Shown piece after piece: positions 42,405-52,291 of a stretch of DNA of 64,000 nucleotides (the stretch's first letter is position 1; each line of letters opens with the position of its first letter). A program made the position numbers and the translations under genes. The stretch comes from Aminobacter sp. HY435. GTDB taxonomy: Bacteria > Pseudomonadota > Alphaproteobacteria > Rhizobiales > Rhizobiaceae. The stretch spans positions 213,772 to 277,771 of the forward strand of contig NZ_JANKZL010000008.1 of NCBI RefSeq assembly GCF_027568395.1. The letters are read 5' to 3'. The notes under the pieces are model-generated. The model saw nothing but the letters and a program-made list of their open reading frames with translations. It had not been told where the DNA came from and searched no databases.

Positions 42405-43565
42405 TTGCCCACGATCAAGTCCATCGAAACGCTGATTGTCCAACTGCCGACGCGGCGCGAGCACAAGTGGGCCGGCCTGACCGAGGTCATCGGCCGCTAT
42501 GTCATGGTCAAGATGACCGACAGCGACGGCCGGGTCGGCTGGGGCGAGGCGCCGGCGCTCAAGGACTGGGGCGGTGAGTTCGGTCGCTATTTCGGTGAGT
42601 CCGCGCTGATCACCCGCGCCGTCATCGAGACCTACCTGGCCCCTGCCGTCATCGGCGTCGAGCTTGGCAATTTCGCCGAACTGCATGCTCGTATGGATGC
42701 CATCATCCGCGGCTATCCTTATTCCAAGGCTGCGGTCGAATTCGCCGCCTACGATCTCACCGGACGCTGGCTCAATGTGCCTGTTCATACGCTGCTCGGC
42801 GGCAAGGCGCGCGACAAGGTCGGCATCACCCATTCGATCGGCCTGATCTCGATCGACGAGGCCAAGATCGAAGCGGCCAAGCTCGCCGAAGAAGGCATCA
42901 AGACGATCAAGGTCAAGATCGGCGTCGACCCCGTGCGTGACGTCAAGATGGTCGCGGCCGTTCGCGAGGCTGCCGGCGAGGCGATGGAAATCTGCGTTGA
43001 CGCCAACGAAGGCTACAAGACGCCCGGCGAGGCGGTGCAGACCGTGCGCCAGATGGAAAAATACCGTCTCAAATATGTCGAGCAGCCAGTGATGGGCATC
43101 GAGCGCATCACCGAGGTGGCGCGTCGCATCGATGCGCCCGTGATGGCCGATGAATCGGCCTGGAACCCCCATGACGCCATCCAGATCATCGCCGTCGGCA
43201 AGGTGCAGATCGTGTCGATCTACACCACCAAGGCTGGCGGTCTCTACAAGGCGATGGAGGTCGGTGCGGTGTGCCGTGCGGCCGGCATCATCTGCAACGT
43301 CAACGGCTCCATCGAGACGGGCATCGGCAATCTCGCCAATGTCCAGGTCGCTGCCGCTTCACCGGCGGTGACGCTGTCCTGCGTCATTCCGATCTCGACG
43401 CCAGCCGAGGCGCAGCACGGCCAGGTCGGCGGCATCTACTACAAGGACGACCTTTTGGTTGAACCGATGCGCTTCTCCGAAGGCGCCATCGCCGTTCCGA
43501 CCGGGCCCGGCATGGGCATCGACGTCGACCTCGCAAAGATCGAAAAATACCGCGTCCGCGATTGA
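42405..43565 (+). CDS. Enolase superfamily enzyme, MR/MLE type
   Basis: A 386-residue mandelate racemase / muconate lactonising type protein. Barrel residues are visible: KVK at 169-171, metal ligands Asp199 (DANEGY), Glu226 (VEQPV), Asp249/Glu250 (ADES), and Lys276 in TTKAGG. Two lysines on opposite strands fit the MLE subgroup (cycloisomerase, racemase or dipeptide epimerase). It starts with TTG, after AAGGAAGAAGG. The substrate is unknown. It leads operon B. Confidence 0.88.
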   Translation: MPTIKSIETLIVQLPTRREHKWAGLTEVIGRYVMVKMTDSDGRVGWGEAPALKDWGGEFGRYFGESALITRAVIETYLAPAVIGVELGNFAELHARMDAIIRGYPYSKAAVEFAAYDLTGRWLNVPVHTLLGGKARDKVGITHSIGLISIDEAKIEAAKLAEEGIKTIKVKIGVDPVRDVKMVAAVREAAGEAMEICVDANEGYKTPGEAVQTVRQMEKYRLKYVEQPVMGIERITEVARRIDAPVMADESAWNPHDAIQIIAVGKVQIVSIYTTKAGGLYKAMEVGAVCRAAGIICNVNGSIETGIGNLANVQVAAASPAVTLSCVIPISTPAEAQHGQVGGIYYKDDLLVEPMRFSEGAIAVPTGPGMGIDVDLAKIEKYRVRD

Positions 43566-43601
43566 ACCCGACGCGAGCCATCCAGGGGAGAACTACAAGA
43601 A

Positions 43602-44774
43602 ATGCGGACTGAAATCGTCGCAAAGCAGGTCAAGGCAATGGCTGAGCATGGGCTCGATGCCATCATCTGCTCGTCGCCAGAAAACTTCGCCTACACCACC
43701 GGCTTCGTGGTGCCGTCGCAGCCGCTGATCCGCCACCGCCATGCGATGACCATCGTCACCGCTGACGGACGCACGGCGATCTTCGGCGTCGACATGGAGG
43801 CGTCGACAATCAAGCGCCGCCTGCCCGACATGCCGGCCCGTATCTGGGCAGAATTCTCCGACGATCCGATGCTGGTGCTGGCTGACCAGCTTTCCGGCCT
43901 GGGACTTGCCAAGGCACGCATCGGCCTGGAGATGGATTACCTGCCGGCCGGTGACTTCGCCCGCCTGATCGCAGCGATGCCCGGCGCCCGCTTCGAGCAT
44001 GCGGAGCCGATCCTGGCGCGGCTACGCCAGATCAAGACGGCAGAAGAAATCGCGCTGCTCTCCAAGCTGTCGCGCATCGCCGACCAGGCGATCACCGACA
44101 CGCTCGCCGTTGTCGATGCCGGCGACTCCGAAATGGACATTGCCGGCCACCTGACCCGCAACGTCTATTCGCTCGGCGCCGAGCACTTCAAGCTTCTGAT
44201 CGTCGCCACCGGCGAGCGCTCGGTGCTGCCCAATGTCGGTCCGTCCGACCGTATCCTCAAGCGTGGCGATGTCTGCCGCGTCGAGATTTTCTCGGTCATC
44301 AACGGCTACCAGGCCGGCGTGTGCCGCACGGCAATCGTCGGCGAGGCGCCGCCCATGGCCGACAAGATCTGGGCTCACCTGGTCGAGTGCAAATATGAGA
44401 TCATGGAGAAGGTGAAGCCGGGCGCCAGCTGCCGCGAAATCTACGATGCCTTCATCGCCAAGCTCGCAAAGCTCAACCTGCCGCCGATCTCGTTCGTCGG
44501 CCACGGCATCGGCCTGCACCTGCATGAGGATCCGTATCTCGGCCTGACGCCGGTGCTCGGCAAGCCGGGCAGCGACGCGCCGCTGGAAGAGAACATGGTG
44601 CTCGGCTTCGAACCGCTCTGCTACGACACCGGCTTCGGTTACGGCATGCAAAACAAGGACATGCTGCTGGTGACGTCGAAGGGGTCGGAGCTTTTGTCCG
44701 ACTATGCCGACACCGACAAGCTGATCCTTTGCGGCACCGCCAAGCAGGGCGGCAAGGTCAAGGCGGTCGCCTGA
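43602..44774 (+). CDS. M24-family creatinase-like protein (metal site degenerate)
   Basis: A 390-residue pita-bread protein with an N-terminal creatinase-type domain and a C-terminal M24 domain. Metal ligands of aminopeptidase P are mostly replaced: the first Asp is Glu228 (RVEIF), the second is Gly239 (YQAGV), and the last Glu pair is NKD (351-353); His301 and Glu337 remain. This is closer to creatinase, a metal-free C-N hydrolase, than to a peptidase. Its neighbours are other C-N hydrolases. The activity is inferred. Confidence 0.8.
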   Translation: MRTEIVAKQVKAMAEHGLDAIICSSPENFAYTTGFVVPSQPLIRHRHAMTIVTADGRTAIFGVDMEASTIKRRLPDMPARIWAEFSDDPMLVLADQLSGLGLAKARIGLEMDYLPAGDFARLIAAMPGARFEHAEPILARLRQIKTAEEIALLSKLSRIADQAITDTLAVVDAGDSEMDIAGHLTRNVYSLGAEHFKLLIVATGERSVLPNVGPSDRILKRGDVCRVEIFSVINGYQAGVCRTAIVGEAPPMADKIWAHLVECKYEIMEKVKPGASCREIYDAFIAKLAKLNLPPISFVGHGIGLHLHEDPYLGLTPVLGKPGSDAPLEENMVLGFEPLCYDTGFGYGMQNKDMLLVTSKGSELLSDYADTDKLILCGTAKQGGKVKAVA

Positions 44775-44902
44775 GCGAACGCTGCTTGTGAATTGGCAGC
44801 CGGGGTGTTTTGTGGCCCGGCTGCAAAGCTAGGCATCGCCCGCCGTCACGGACCGGCGACGCGATCTGGAGGGTCCGTGGGCAAACCATAGGGTGGAGCC
44901 GC

Positions 44903-46342
44903 ATGCGTACGCTGATCGAGAATCTGAATTTCGCCTTCACGGTCGACAAGAACGACACGGTGCTGCGTAACGCCAGCATGGTCGTCGAAAACGACCGTAT
45001 CGCCGACATCGGCACGGCGAGCGAGGTGGCGGCGCGCCACAATGGCAAGAGCTTCGACAAGGTCATCGACGGCACGATGCTCGGCATCTGCCCGGGCTTC
45101 GTCGACAGCCATGTGCATCTGTCGGAGACGCTGTCGCGCGCGGTCTTCCCGGATAACCTCAACACCCGCGCCTGGGTGTTCCACTGGGCGAAGCCCTTCT
45201 ATGCCTACATCACCGAGGAAGACGAGTATTGGGGCGCGTTGCTCGGCATTACCGAGATGCTGCGCGGTGGCACCACCTGCTTCCTCGACATGGGCTCGCA
45301 ATACGATCCCGGCATCGTCATCCGTGCCATGGACAAGACCGGCATCCGCGGCATCACTGGCCGCCACGCCGCCGACAACCGACCGGCCGAGCTGCCGCGC
45401 GGCTGGACCGAGGAGATGGCCGATCACCACTTCTTCCCCGATGCGCAATCGGCGCTGAAGGTGCTTGAGGAAAACGTTCTCCGCTACAACAACACGCTCG
45501 ACGGTCGTGCCCGCTGCTGGGTCAACATCGAAGGCAAGGAACCCTGCAGCCTCGAATTGCATGTCGGCGCCGTCGCCTTGGCCGAGAAGCTGGGCGTCGG
45601 AACGACCTATCACCTGGCGACCTCGATCGAGGAGGCCAAGGTTTGCGAGAGCAAATATGGCTGCTGGCCGATCACCCGCGTCGACAACGCCGGCGGCATC
45701 CGCAAGAACCTTGTTATCGCCCACGGCGCTGCCGTGTCGGACGAAGAGGTCAAGCTGCTGGCCGAGCGCGGCGCCAGTGTCGCCTTCTGCCCATGCTCGT
45801 CGTTCAAGCTCGGCAAGGGTGCGACCTCGATCGGCAAGTATCCGGAGATGGTCAGGGCCGGCGTCAAGGTCGGTCTTGGCACCGACGGTGTGTCGGCCGC
45901 AGGCAACATGAACCTGATGCGCCAGATGCTGGTCGTTGCCGGCATGTTCAAGGATGCGCGGCTGAAGCCTGACGTCTTCACGGCACGCGACGCGCTGCGC
46001 GCCGCCACCATCGAGGGCGCGCGCGCCCTGATGTGGGACGACGAGATCGGCTCGCTGGAGATCGGCAAGAAGGCCGACTTCATCCTGTTCGACCTCGACC
46101 ATGTCGAGTGGACGCCGTTCTACGATCCGCTTCAGGCGCTGGTGTTTTCGGCCTCGACCGCCTCGATCACCCAGACCTGGGTCGACGGCAAGGCGGTCTA
46201 TGCCGATGGCAAGGTGCAGGGCGTCGACGAGGCAGGCATCCGCCGCAAGGCGCGCGAACTGGCGGCTGCCGCAGTGGTCCGCGCTGGCCTGCATGAGCAC
46301 GGCGTGGAGACCACCACGACGCTTTACGACGAAGGCAACTGA
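44903..46342 (+). CDS. Metal-dependent amidohydrolase, SsnA/AtzA/TrzN-like
   Basis: A 479-residue amidohydrolase-superfamily deaminase or dechlorinase-type enzyme. SHVHLSETL holds HxH (70-72); YHLATSIEE, IAHGAAV and GTDGVSAAG give the further His and Asp ligands of a mononuclear metal site. The family hydrolyses amino or chloro groups on triazines, guanine or similar heterocycles. The ATG at 44903 has GGTGGAG upstream. It is the third gene of operon B. Confidence 0.88.
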   Translation: MRTLIENLNFAFTVDKNDTVLRNASMVVENDRIADIGTASEVAARHNGKSFDKVIDGTMLGICPGFVDSHVHLSETLSRAVFPDNLNTRAWVFHWAKPFYAYITEEDEYWGALLGITEMLRGGTTCFLDMGSQYDPGIVIRAMDKTGIRGITGRHAADNRPAELPRGWTEEMADHHFFPDAQSALKVLEENVLRYNNTLDGRARCWVNIEGKEPCSLELHVGAVALAEKLGVGTTYHLATSIEEAKVCESKYGCWPITRVDNAGGIRKNLVIAHGAAVSDEEVKLLAERGASVAFCPCSSFKLGKGATSIGKYPEMVRAGVKVGLGTDGVSAAGNMNLMRQMLVVAGMFKDARLKPDVFTARDALRAATIEGARALMWDDEIGSLEIGKKADFILFDLDHVEWTPFYDPLQALVFSASTASITQTWVDGKAVYADGKVQGVDEAGIRRKARELAAAAVVRAGLHEHGVETTTTLYDEGN

Positions 46343-46411
46343 TGGCCAGACCCTTCCGCGCCTCACGTTGCGGAAGGAATTGGCGCCAGCTATGAAGACA
46401 TGCGTTCAAGA

Positions 46412-46606
46412 GGCTGCATGGGAGAGATCGGCCGCTGCTAGTTGACACCGGCCGACGCCGACGGAGCAACCCCCCAGGAAACTCTCAGGCACAAGTGACC
46501 ATGCAGTTGAACGATCTGGAGAGAGGCGCCTCGAGTGCCCACCGAAGGGGAAAGCCGTGGCGGCCGGGCCGGCGCGGTTAAGCTCTCAGGTACAGCGACA
46601 GATTGG
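46412..46606 (+). ncRNA. Tandem glycine riboswitch
   Basis: Two aptamers are readable. Aptamer I is closed by CTGCATG (46414) pairing with CATGCAG (46500), and contains GGGAGAG early and CTCTCAGGCA near its end. Aptamer II is closed by GATCTG (46513) and CAGATT (46599), with GGAGAGAGGCGCC, CACCGAAGGGG and CTCTCAGGTACAG. These are core glycine aptamer motifs. It sits in the 314-base leader of an amino acid oxidase and malate synthase gene, where glycine would turn expression on. Confidence 0.92.
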
Positions 46607-46656
46607 GGAAAACAGCGGGTTTCGGCCCGCACCCAACTTTGTTCGCGGAGAGTGAG

Positions 46657-47910
46657 ATGCCCCATATTGCCGTTATCGGCGCCGGTATCACCGGCGTCAC
46701 CACTGCCTATGCGCTCCTGGAGCGCGGCTATTCCGTCACCGTCATCGACCGCCAGCGTTATGCCGGAATGGAGACGTCGTTTGCCAATGGAGGCCAGCTG
46801 TCGGCCAGTAATGCCGAGGTCTGGAACCACTGGTCGACCCTGCTCAAGGGCATCAAGTGGATGCTGCGCAGCGATGCGCCGTTGCTGATGAACCCGAAGC
46901 CGACCTGGCACAAATATGCCTGGCTGGCCGAGTTCGTCTCCAACATCGCGAACTATCGCGACAATACGGTGGAGACGACGCGGCTGGCGATTGCCGCGCG
47001 CAAGCACCTGTTTGCCATTGCGGAGCGCGAGAACATCGATTTCGACCATGTCAGGCGCGGGATCCTGCATTTCTACTGGGACAAGCCGAGCTTCCAGCAT
47101 GCGCTGAAGGTCAACTCGATGCTGGTCGAGGGCGGTCTCGACCGCCGGCCGGTGACATCAGAGGAAGTGAAGTCGATCGAGCCGACGCTGCATGGCGATT
47201 TCCACGGCGGCTTCTACACGCCGTCGGACTCGACCGGCGACATCCACAAGTTCACCTTCGGCCTCGCCAAGGTTTGCGAACGCCGCGGCGCGCATTTCGT
47301 CTTCGACGCCACTGTCGACCGTATCGCCATGGACGGTGTGTTCTGCATCGGCTACACGACTGATGGTGCTGACGGCCAGCCCGACTACAGGGTCGTCGAG
47401 GCCGACGGCATCGTCATCTGCGCCGGTTCCGCCAGCCGCCATTTCGCGGCGATGCTCGGCGATCGGGTCAATGTCTATCCGGTCAAGGGCTACTCCATCA
47501 CGGTGCATCTCGACGACGAGCGCAGTCAGGCTGCCGCGCCCTGGGTCAGCCTGCTCGACGACCGCGCCAAGATCGTCACCAGCCGTCTGGGCGCCGGGCG
47601 TTTTCGTGTCGCCGGCACTGCCGAGTTCAACGGCATGAACCGTGACATCCGCGACGACCGGGTCAGGCCGCTGATCGACTGGACGCGCATGCTGTTCCCA
47701 GGCGTCGACACCAACCGGGTCGTGCCCTGGGCCGGCCTCCGTCCGATGATGCCGAACATGATGCCGAGAGTCGGCAAGGGGCGGCAGCCAGGCGTGTTCT
47801 ACAACACCGGCCATGGTCATCTCGGCTGGACGCTGTCGGCCGCCACTGCCCAGATGGTCGCCGAGACCATTTCGGGCGAGTTCCGCACCGACGCTGCGAT
47901 TGCGGCCTGA
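46657..47910 (+). CDS. FAD-dependent amino acid dehydrogenase/oxidase (DadA-like)
   Basis: A 417-residue flavoprotein. [22 protein letters not shown] is split as the Rossmann FAD loop GAGITG; later [24 protein letters not shown] and [11 protein letters not shown] match D-amino acid dehydrogenase and glycine/sarcosine oxidase-like enzymes. Glycine riboswitch control suggests it oxidises glycine or an N-alkyl glycine to glyoxylate, or that glycine marks pathway flux. It is 17 bases before malate synthase G. Confidence 0.88.
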   Translation: MPHIAVIGAGITGVTTAYALLERGYSVTVIDRQRYAGMETSFANGGQLSASNAEVWNHWSTLLKGIKWMLRSDAPLLMNPKPTWHKYAWLAEFVSNIANYRDNTVETTRLAIAARKHLFAIAERENIDFDHVRRGILHFYWDKPSFQHALKVNSMLVEGGLDRRPVTSEEVKSIEPTLHGDFHGGFYTPSDSTGDIHKFTFGLAKVCERRGAHFVFDATVDRIAMDGVFCIGYTTDGADGQPDYRVVEADGIVICAGSASRHFAAMLGDRVNVYPVKGYSITVHLDDERSQAAAPWVSLLDDRAKIVTSRLGAGRFRVAGTAEFNGMNRDIRDDRVRPLIDWTRMLFPGVDTNRVVPWAGLRPMMPNMMPRVGKGRQPGVFYNTGHGHLGWTLSAATAQMVAETISGEFRTDAAIAA

Positions 47911-47927
47911 CCCCGGGAGACGAGACG

Positions 47928-50120
47928 ATGAACATGATGAACCTGGCTACCAACAGCGTTTCCATCCACGGCCTTTCCGTCGCACGTGAGCTTTACGACT
48001 TCGTCGTGTCGGAGGCTTTGCCGGGGACGGGTGTCGAGGCCGCTGCGTTCTGGGAAGGCTTTGCCGCGATCGTGCATGATCTTGCGCCGAAGAACCGGGC
48101 GCTGCTGGAAAAGCGCGACGACTTTCAGCTGAAGTTGGATGCCTGGTATCGCAAGCATGGCGCGCCGCACGACATGGCCGTCTACAAGGCGTTCTTGAGC
48201 GAGATCGGCTATCTGGTGCCGGAGGGGCCGGCATTTTCCGTGACGACCGAAAACGTCGATGCCGAGATCGCCACCGTCGCCGGGCCGCAGCTGGTGGTGC
48301 CGGTGATGAACGCGCGTTACGCGCTGAATGCGGCGAATGCCCGCTGGGGTTCGCTCTATGACGCGCTCTACGGTACCGATGCCATCCCGGAGACGGACGA
48401 CGCGGAGAAGACTAGGGGCTACAACCCCAAGCGCGGCCAAAAGGTGATTGCCTGGGCCAAGGCGTTTCTCGATCAGTCCGCGCCGCTGGCCTCGGGCAGC
48501 TGGAGCGATGTGAGGGGTCTTGCGGTCGAAGGCGGGGCGCTGAAGCTCAAGACCGCTGCCGGTTCGGTTGCGCTGGGCGACGGCAAACAATTCGCCGGTT
48601 ATCGTGGAGAGGCAAAGAATCCCGACGCTGTGCTTTTGGCCAAGAACGGCCTGCATGTCGAGGTGGTGGTCAACCGGGACAGTGCGATCGGCACGGCCGA
48701 TCCGGCCGGCATCTCGGACATGATGCTGGAATCGGCGCTGACGACGATCCAGGACTGCGAGGACTCGGTCGCGGCCGTCGACGCCGAAGACAAGGTTTTG
48801 GTCTACCGCAACTGGCTCGGCCTGATGAAGGGCGATCTGTCCGAGACCTTCGACAAGGGCGGCAAGCCGGTTACCCGCAGGCTCAACGGCGACCGTGAGT
48901 ACACGACCCCTGACGGTGGCTCGGTCTCGCTGCCCGGCCGCTCGCTGATGCTGGTGCGCAATGTCGGCCACCTGATGACCAATCCTGGTATCCACGACCG
49001 CGACGGCCATGAGGTGCCCGAGGGCATCATGGATGCGGCGATCACCGCCTTGATCGCCCTGCACGATGTTGGCGCCAATGGCCGCCGTGCCAATTCCCGC
49101 GCCGGCTCGATGTATGTCGTCAAGCCGAAGATGCACGGTCCCGAGGAAGTCGCCTTCGCCGTCGAGATATTCGACCGCGTCGAGCGCCTTGTCGGCATGC
49201 CCCGCAAGACCATCAAGATGGGCATCATGGACGAGGAGCGGCGCACCACCGTCAACCTCAAGGAGTGCATCCGCGCCGCCAAGGAACGCGTGGTGTTCAT
49301 CAACACCGGCTTCCTCGACCGCACCGGCGACGAGATCCACACCTCGATGGAAGCCGGCCCCATGGTGCGCAAAGGCGACATGAAGCAGGCGCCGTGGATC
49401 AATGCCTACGAGGCCTGGAACGTCGACACCGGTCTTGAATGCGGCCTGTCCGGCCATGCCCAGATCGGCAAGGGCATGTGGGCGATGCCCGACCTGATGG
49501 CAGCGATGCTGGAGCAGAAGATCGCGCATCCGAAAGCCGGCGCCAACACCGCCTGGGTGCCGTCGCCGACGGCAGCGACCCTGCATGCCACCCACTATCA
49601 CAAGGTCGATGTGCACGCCGTCCAGGCCGAGCTGAAGAGCCGGCCCAAGGCGCGGCTCGACGACATCCTGTCGGTGCCTGTGGTCGTCCGCCCCAACTGG
49701 ACGCCCGACGAGATCCAGCGCGAGCTCGACAACAATGCACAGGGAATCCTCGGTTACGTCGTGCGCTGGATCGACCAGGGCGTCGGCTGCTCGAAGGTGC
49801 CCGACATCAACGACGTCGGCCTGATGGAAGACCGCGCCACGCTGCGCATCTCGTCCCAGCACATCGCTAACTGGCTGCGTCATGATGTCTGCTCGCACAT
49901 CCAGGTGATGGATTCCTTGCAGCGCATGGCGGCCATCGTCGACCGGCAGAATGTCGGCGATCCGCTCTACAGGCCGATGGCGCCCGAGTTCGACCAGTCG
50001 AGCGCCTTCCGCGCCGCTTGCGACCTCGTCTTCGAAGGCCGCGCCCAGCCCAATGGCTACACCGAACCGGTCCTGCACAAGCGCCGGCTGGAACTCAAGG
50101 CGAAGCGCCGCGTGGGGTGA
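47928..50120 (+). CDS. glcB: Malate synthase G
   Basis: A 730-residue monomeric malate synthase that condenses glyoxylate and acetyl-Co[46 protein letters not shown] and the catalytic loop near [12 protein letters not shown] are characteristic. Placement behind the riboswitch and amino acid oxidase lets glyoxylate from glycine be consumed at once. Confidence 0.96.
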   Translation: MNMMNLATNSVSIHGLSVARELYDFVVSEALPGTGVEAAAFWEGFAAIVHDLAPKNRALLEKRDDFQLKLDAWYRKHGAPHDMAVYKAFLSEIGYLVPEGPAFSVTTENVDAEIATVAGPQLVVPVMNARYALNAANARWGSLYDALYGTDAIPETDDAEKTRGYNPKRGQKVIAWAKAFLDQSAPLASGSWSDVRGLAVEGGALKLKTAAGSVALGDGKQFAGYRGEAKNPDAVLLAKNGLHVEVVVNRDSAIGTADPAGISDMMLESALTTIQDCEDSVAAVDAEDKVLVYRNWLGLMKGDLSETFDKGGKPVTRRLNGDREYTTPDGGSVSLPGRSLMLVRNVGHLMTNPGIHDRDGHEVPEGIMDAAITALIALHDVGANGRRANSRAGSMYVVKPKMHGPEEVAFAVEIFDRVERLVGMPRKTIKMGIMDEERRTTVNLKECIRAAKERVVFINTGFLDRTGDEIHTSMEAGPMVRKGDMKQAPWINAYEAWNVDTGLECGLSGHAQIGKGMWAMPDLMAAMLEQKIAHPKAGANTAWVPSPTAATLHATHYHKVDVHAVQAELKSRPKARLDDILSVPVVVRPNWTPDEIQRELDNNAQGILGYVVRWIDQGVGCSKVPDINDVGLMEDRATLRISSQHIANWLRHDVCSHIQVMDSLQRMAAIVDRQNVGDPLYRPMAPEFDQSSAFRAACDLVFEGRAQPNGYTEPVLHKRRLELKAKRRVG

Positions 50121-50140
50121 CGCGCCGTCGAGCGCGGCAC

Positions 50141-50340
50141 TTGCCCCTCACCCTTACCCTCTCCCCGTGAAGAACAGGGAGAGGGAGACGTCCACGTGTG
50201 CGCCTGTCGTCCTGGAGGTCGTACGGAATTGGCCTGGGCGACGTTCCGCCTTCGCCAGATGAGGGAGCGGCGCGGGAGCTTCGTCCTTCTCCCCGTCCTT
50301 ACGGGGAGAAGGTGCCGGCAGGCGGATGAGGGGCGGCGCT
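50141..50340. repeat. Rhizobial intergenic palindromic repeat (two hairpin arms)
   Basis: CCCTCTCCC/GGGAGAGGG (50157-50185) is followed by the perfect CCTTCTCCCCGT-CCTT-ACGGGGAGAAGG hairpin (50285-50312) and a flank reading GTGCCGGCAGGCGGATGAGG. This resembles the RIME/REP-type elements dispersed in rhizobial genomes. No coding content. Confidence 0.7.
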
Positions 50341-50360
50341 AAGTGGGCAGTGTCAGGCGA

Positions 50361-50497
50361 TACCCCCACCCCTAACCCCTCCCCACAAGGGAGAGGGGGA
50401 CCGGCTCGGCGCCCTCCCAGCCATGAATCGCATGGTCGCGAAGCCGCGGCAGGAGACTCCTCCCCCTTATGGGGAGGGGAGGCGGTTGGGGGTACTA
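50361..50497. repeat. Inverted pair of TACCCCCA...CCCCTCCCC palindromic repeats
   Basis: Two copies in opposite orientation: TACCCCCACCCCTAACCCCT at 50361, and its counterpart ending GGCGGTTGGGGGTA at about 50481-50494. Each has an internal CCCTCCCC/GGGGAGGG-type hairpin. They may end the glcB transcript. The rest of 50121-50608 is the leader of the GlcG gene. Confidence 0.65.
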
Positions 50498-50608
50498 CCG
50501 GTTCCGAAGTCTCGTCGCACGAAACCTAATCGCCGGTCGCTCGCGCGCTTCAGCCTGGTCGCGACCGTCAAACCAACCCAAACGATCACCATCACCCAAG
50601 GAGAAAAC

Positions 50609-51040
50609 ATGACCGACCTGACTCTGACTGCCGCCAGCACCATCATCGCAGCCGCCCTCGCCAAGGGCGCAGAGGCCAAAATGAAGCCGCTGACGGTTGC
50701 GGTGCTCGACGCCGGCGGTCATCTCAAGGCGTTCCAAAAGCAGGACGGCGCCTCGATGCTGCGCTACGAGATCGCTTCGGGAAAGGCCTACGGCGCGCTC
50801 GCAGTCGGCATGGGTTCGCGTTGGCTCGACCAGACCGCCAAGGAGCGGCCGCACTTTATGGAAGGCCTCAACGCCGTCTCCGGCGGCCGCATCGTGCCGG
50901 TGCCCGGTGGCGTGCTGATCCGCGACCAGGCAGGCAAGCTCATCGGTGCCGTCGGCATCACGGGCGATACGTCAGACAATGACGAACTCGCCGCCGTCGC
51001 CGGCATCGAAGCCGCCGGCTTGAAGCATCAGGCTGGATGA
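50609..51040 (+). CDS. GlcG/HbpS family heme-binding-like protein
   Basis: A 143-residue protein: MTDLTLTAASTIIAAAL, LTVAVLDAGGHLKAFQKQDGA and GGVLIRDQAGKLIGAVGITG are the GlcG/HbpS domain. GlcG proteins often accompany glycolate/glyoxylate or heterocycle catabolism without a defined catalytic role. AAGGAG is 5 bases before the ATG at 50609. Confidence 0.9.
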   Translation: MTDLTLTAASTIIAAALAKGAEAKMKPLTVAVLDAGGHLKAFQKQDGASMLRYEIASGKAYGALAVGMGSRWLDQTAKERPHFMEGLNAVSGGRIVPVPGGVLIRDQAGKLIGAVGITGDTSDNDELAAVAGIEAAGLKHQAG

Positions 51041-51063
51041 ACGACGGAAGCGCATTCTTTCGC

Positions 51064-51118
51064 TTGACAATTCTCAGTGTGATCATAAAGTGTGATCAAA
51101 CTAATTGATGGCAATCAA
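51064..51118 (+). promoter_or_regulatory. Operator site C with -35 box, three 13-bp repeats
   Basis: TTGACA (51064-51069) and TAAAGT (51086-51091) are 16 bases apart. The repeats are TGATCATAAAGTG, TGATCAAACTAAT and TGATGGCAATCAA (51080-51118). The first unit is identical to that of site B. Confidence 0.8.
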
Positions 51119-51202
51119 TTGGCGCGAGGAACAGGGAGGAGTACCTGTTCCCAGCGTGACGTCGTGCGGCCGGCAAGCCGCACCTCGGCCCCGGAGGAGA
51201 GA

Positions 51203-52291
51203 ATGAAAGTTGCAGTATTAGGCGCGGGCGCGGGCGGTGCAGCCTCGGTCGCAGAGTTGGTCCAGGCCGGGCACGATGTGCATTTCTGGGCGCGTTCGCT
51301 TGAGACGCTGGAGCCGCACATCAAGCTGGGCGGCGTCGCCTATGAGGGCAAGCTCGGCGAGGGCGTGGCCAAACCGGCGCTGATCACCACTGAACTCAAG
51401 GCAGCCATCGCGGGCGTCGATGTCGCTGTCGTTGTCCTGCCGACCTTCTCGCACTCAGCGATTGCCTCGGCCCTGGCCGACGCTGGCTGGTCTTCGACAA
51501 AACCCGTCGTGCTCAATCCCGGTCACACCGGAGGCGCGCTCGAATTCGCCGAGACCTTCTCGCGTACCGGCCGTGCGGCGCCCCCAGTCGTCGAGTTCTC
51601 GACGCTGACCTATGTCGCGCGCAAGTATCGCCCCGACGGCGTCACCGTGTCCGGCCGCGCCAAGCAGCTGAAGGCCGCGGCGCTCAAGGGCGGCTCCGAG
51701 GTGCTGGAGATCGCCGGCAAGCTCTATCCGGGCCTGACGCCTGTGGCCGACGTGATCGCCTCGGACCTCTCCAACGTCAACATGGTCCTGCATCCGCCGG
51801 CGGCAGTGTTGGCGGCTGCCTGGGTCGAGGCGACCGCCGGCAACTTCACCTTCTATGTCGACGCCATGACACCTGGCGTCGCCCGCGTCATGAAGCAGCT
51901 CGACGACGAGCGTCTGGCGGTCGCCAAGGCCTTCGGGCATGATCTGCCCAATCTGGTCGAGGAGATGAAGCTGCTCGGCACGGTCGAGGCCGACGTGACC
52001 GACACCAGCGATTTCCGCGCTGCGATTGCCGGCGGCGAGGCCAACAAGCGCATCAAGGGCCCGGATTCGCTGGAATACCGCTACTACAAGGAGGATTTCG
52101 GCCACGGATTGCTGCCGTTCCTCGAATTCGCCCGCATCGCCGGCGTCGAGACGCCCGTGGCGCATTCGCTCTACAGCCTGGCGCAGATCGCCGTCGGCAC
52201 CGACTATCGCAAGGGTGGTCGCACCGCCGAGGCGATGGGTATTGCCGGCATGTCCAGGGATCAGGTCATTCAGAAGGTCAGGGCGAAATGA
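51203..52291 (+). CDS. Opine/octopine dehydrogenase-like NAD(P)-dependent oxidoreductase
   Basis: A 362-residue protein with an N-terminal Rossmann domain (VAVLGAGAGGAASVAEL) and a C-terminal octopine-dehydrogenase helical domain (NMVLHPPAAVL, FYVDAMTPGVARVMKQLD). Such enzymes make or split secondary amine links between amino acids and keto acids. In a catabolic cluster the oxidative direction is likely. GGAGGAG precedes the ATG at 51203. It heads operon C and overlaps the next gene by ATGA. Confidence 0.85.
   Translation: MKVAVLGAGAGGAASVAELVQAGHDVHFWARSLETLEPHIKLGGVAYEGKLGEGVAKPALITTELKAAIAGVDVAVVVLPTFSHSAIASALADAGWSSTKPVVLNPGHTGGALEFAETFSRTGRAAPPVVEFSTLTYVARKYRPDGVTVSGRAKQLKAAALKGGSEVLEIAGKLYPGLTPVADVIASDLSNVNMVLHPPAAVLAAAWVEATAGNFTFYVDAMTPGVARVMKQLDDERLAVAKAFGHDLPNLVEEMKLLGTVEADVTDTSDFRAAIAGGEANKRIKGPDSLEYRYYKEDFGHGLLPFLEFARIAGVETPVAHSLYSLAQIAVGTDYRKGGRTAEAMGIAGMSRDQVIQKVRAK

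Noticed and set aside
47817..50078. Long minus-strand ORF (753 codons) opposite glcB
   Set aside because: Antisense to malate synthase G; no recognisable motif.
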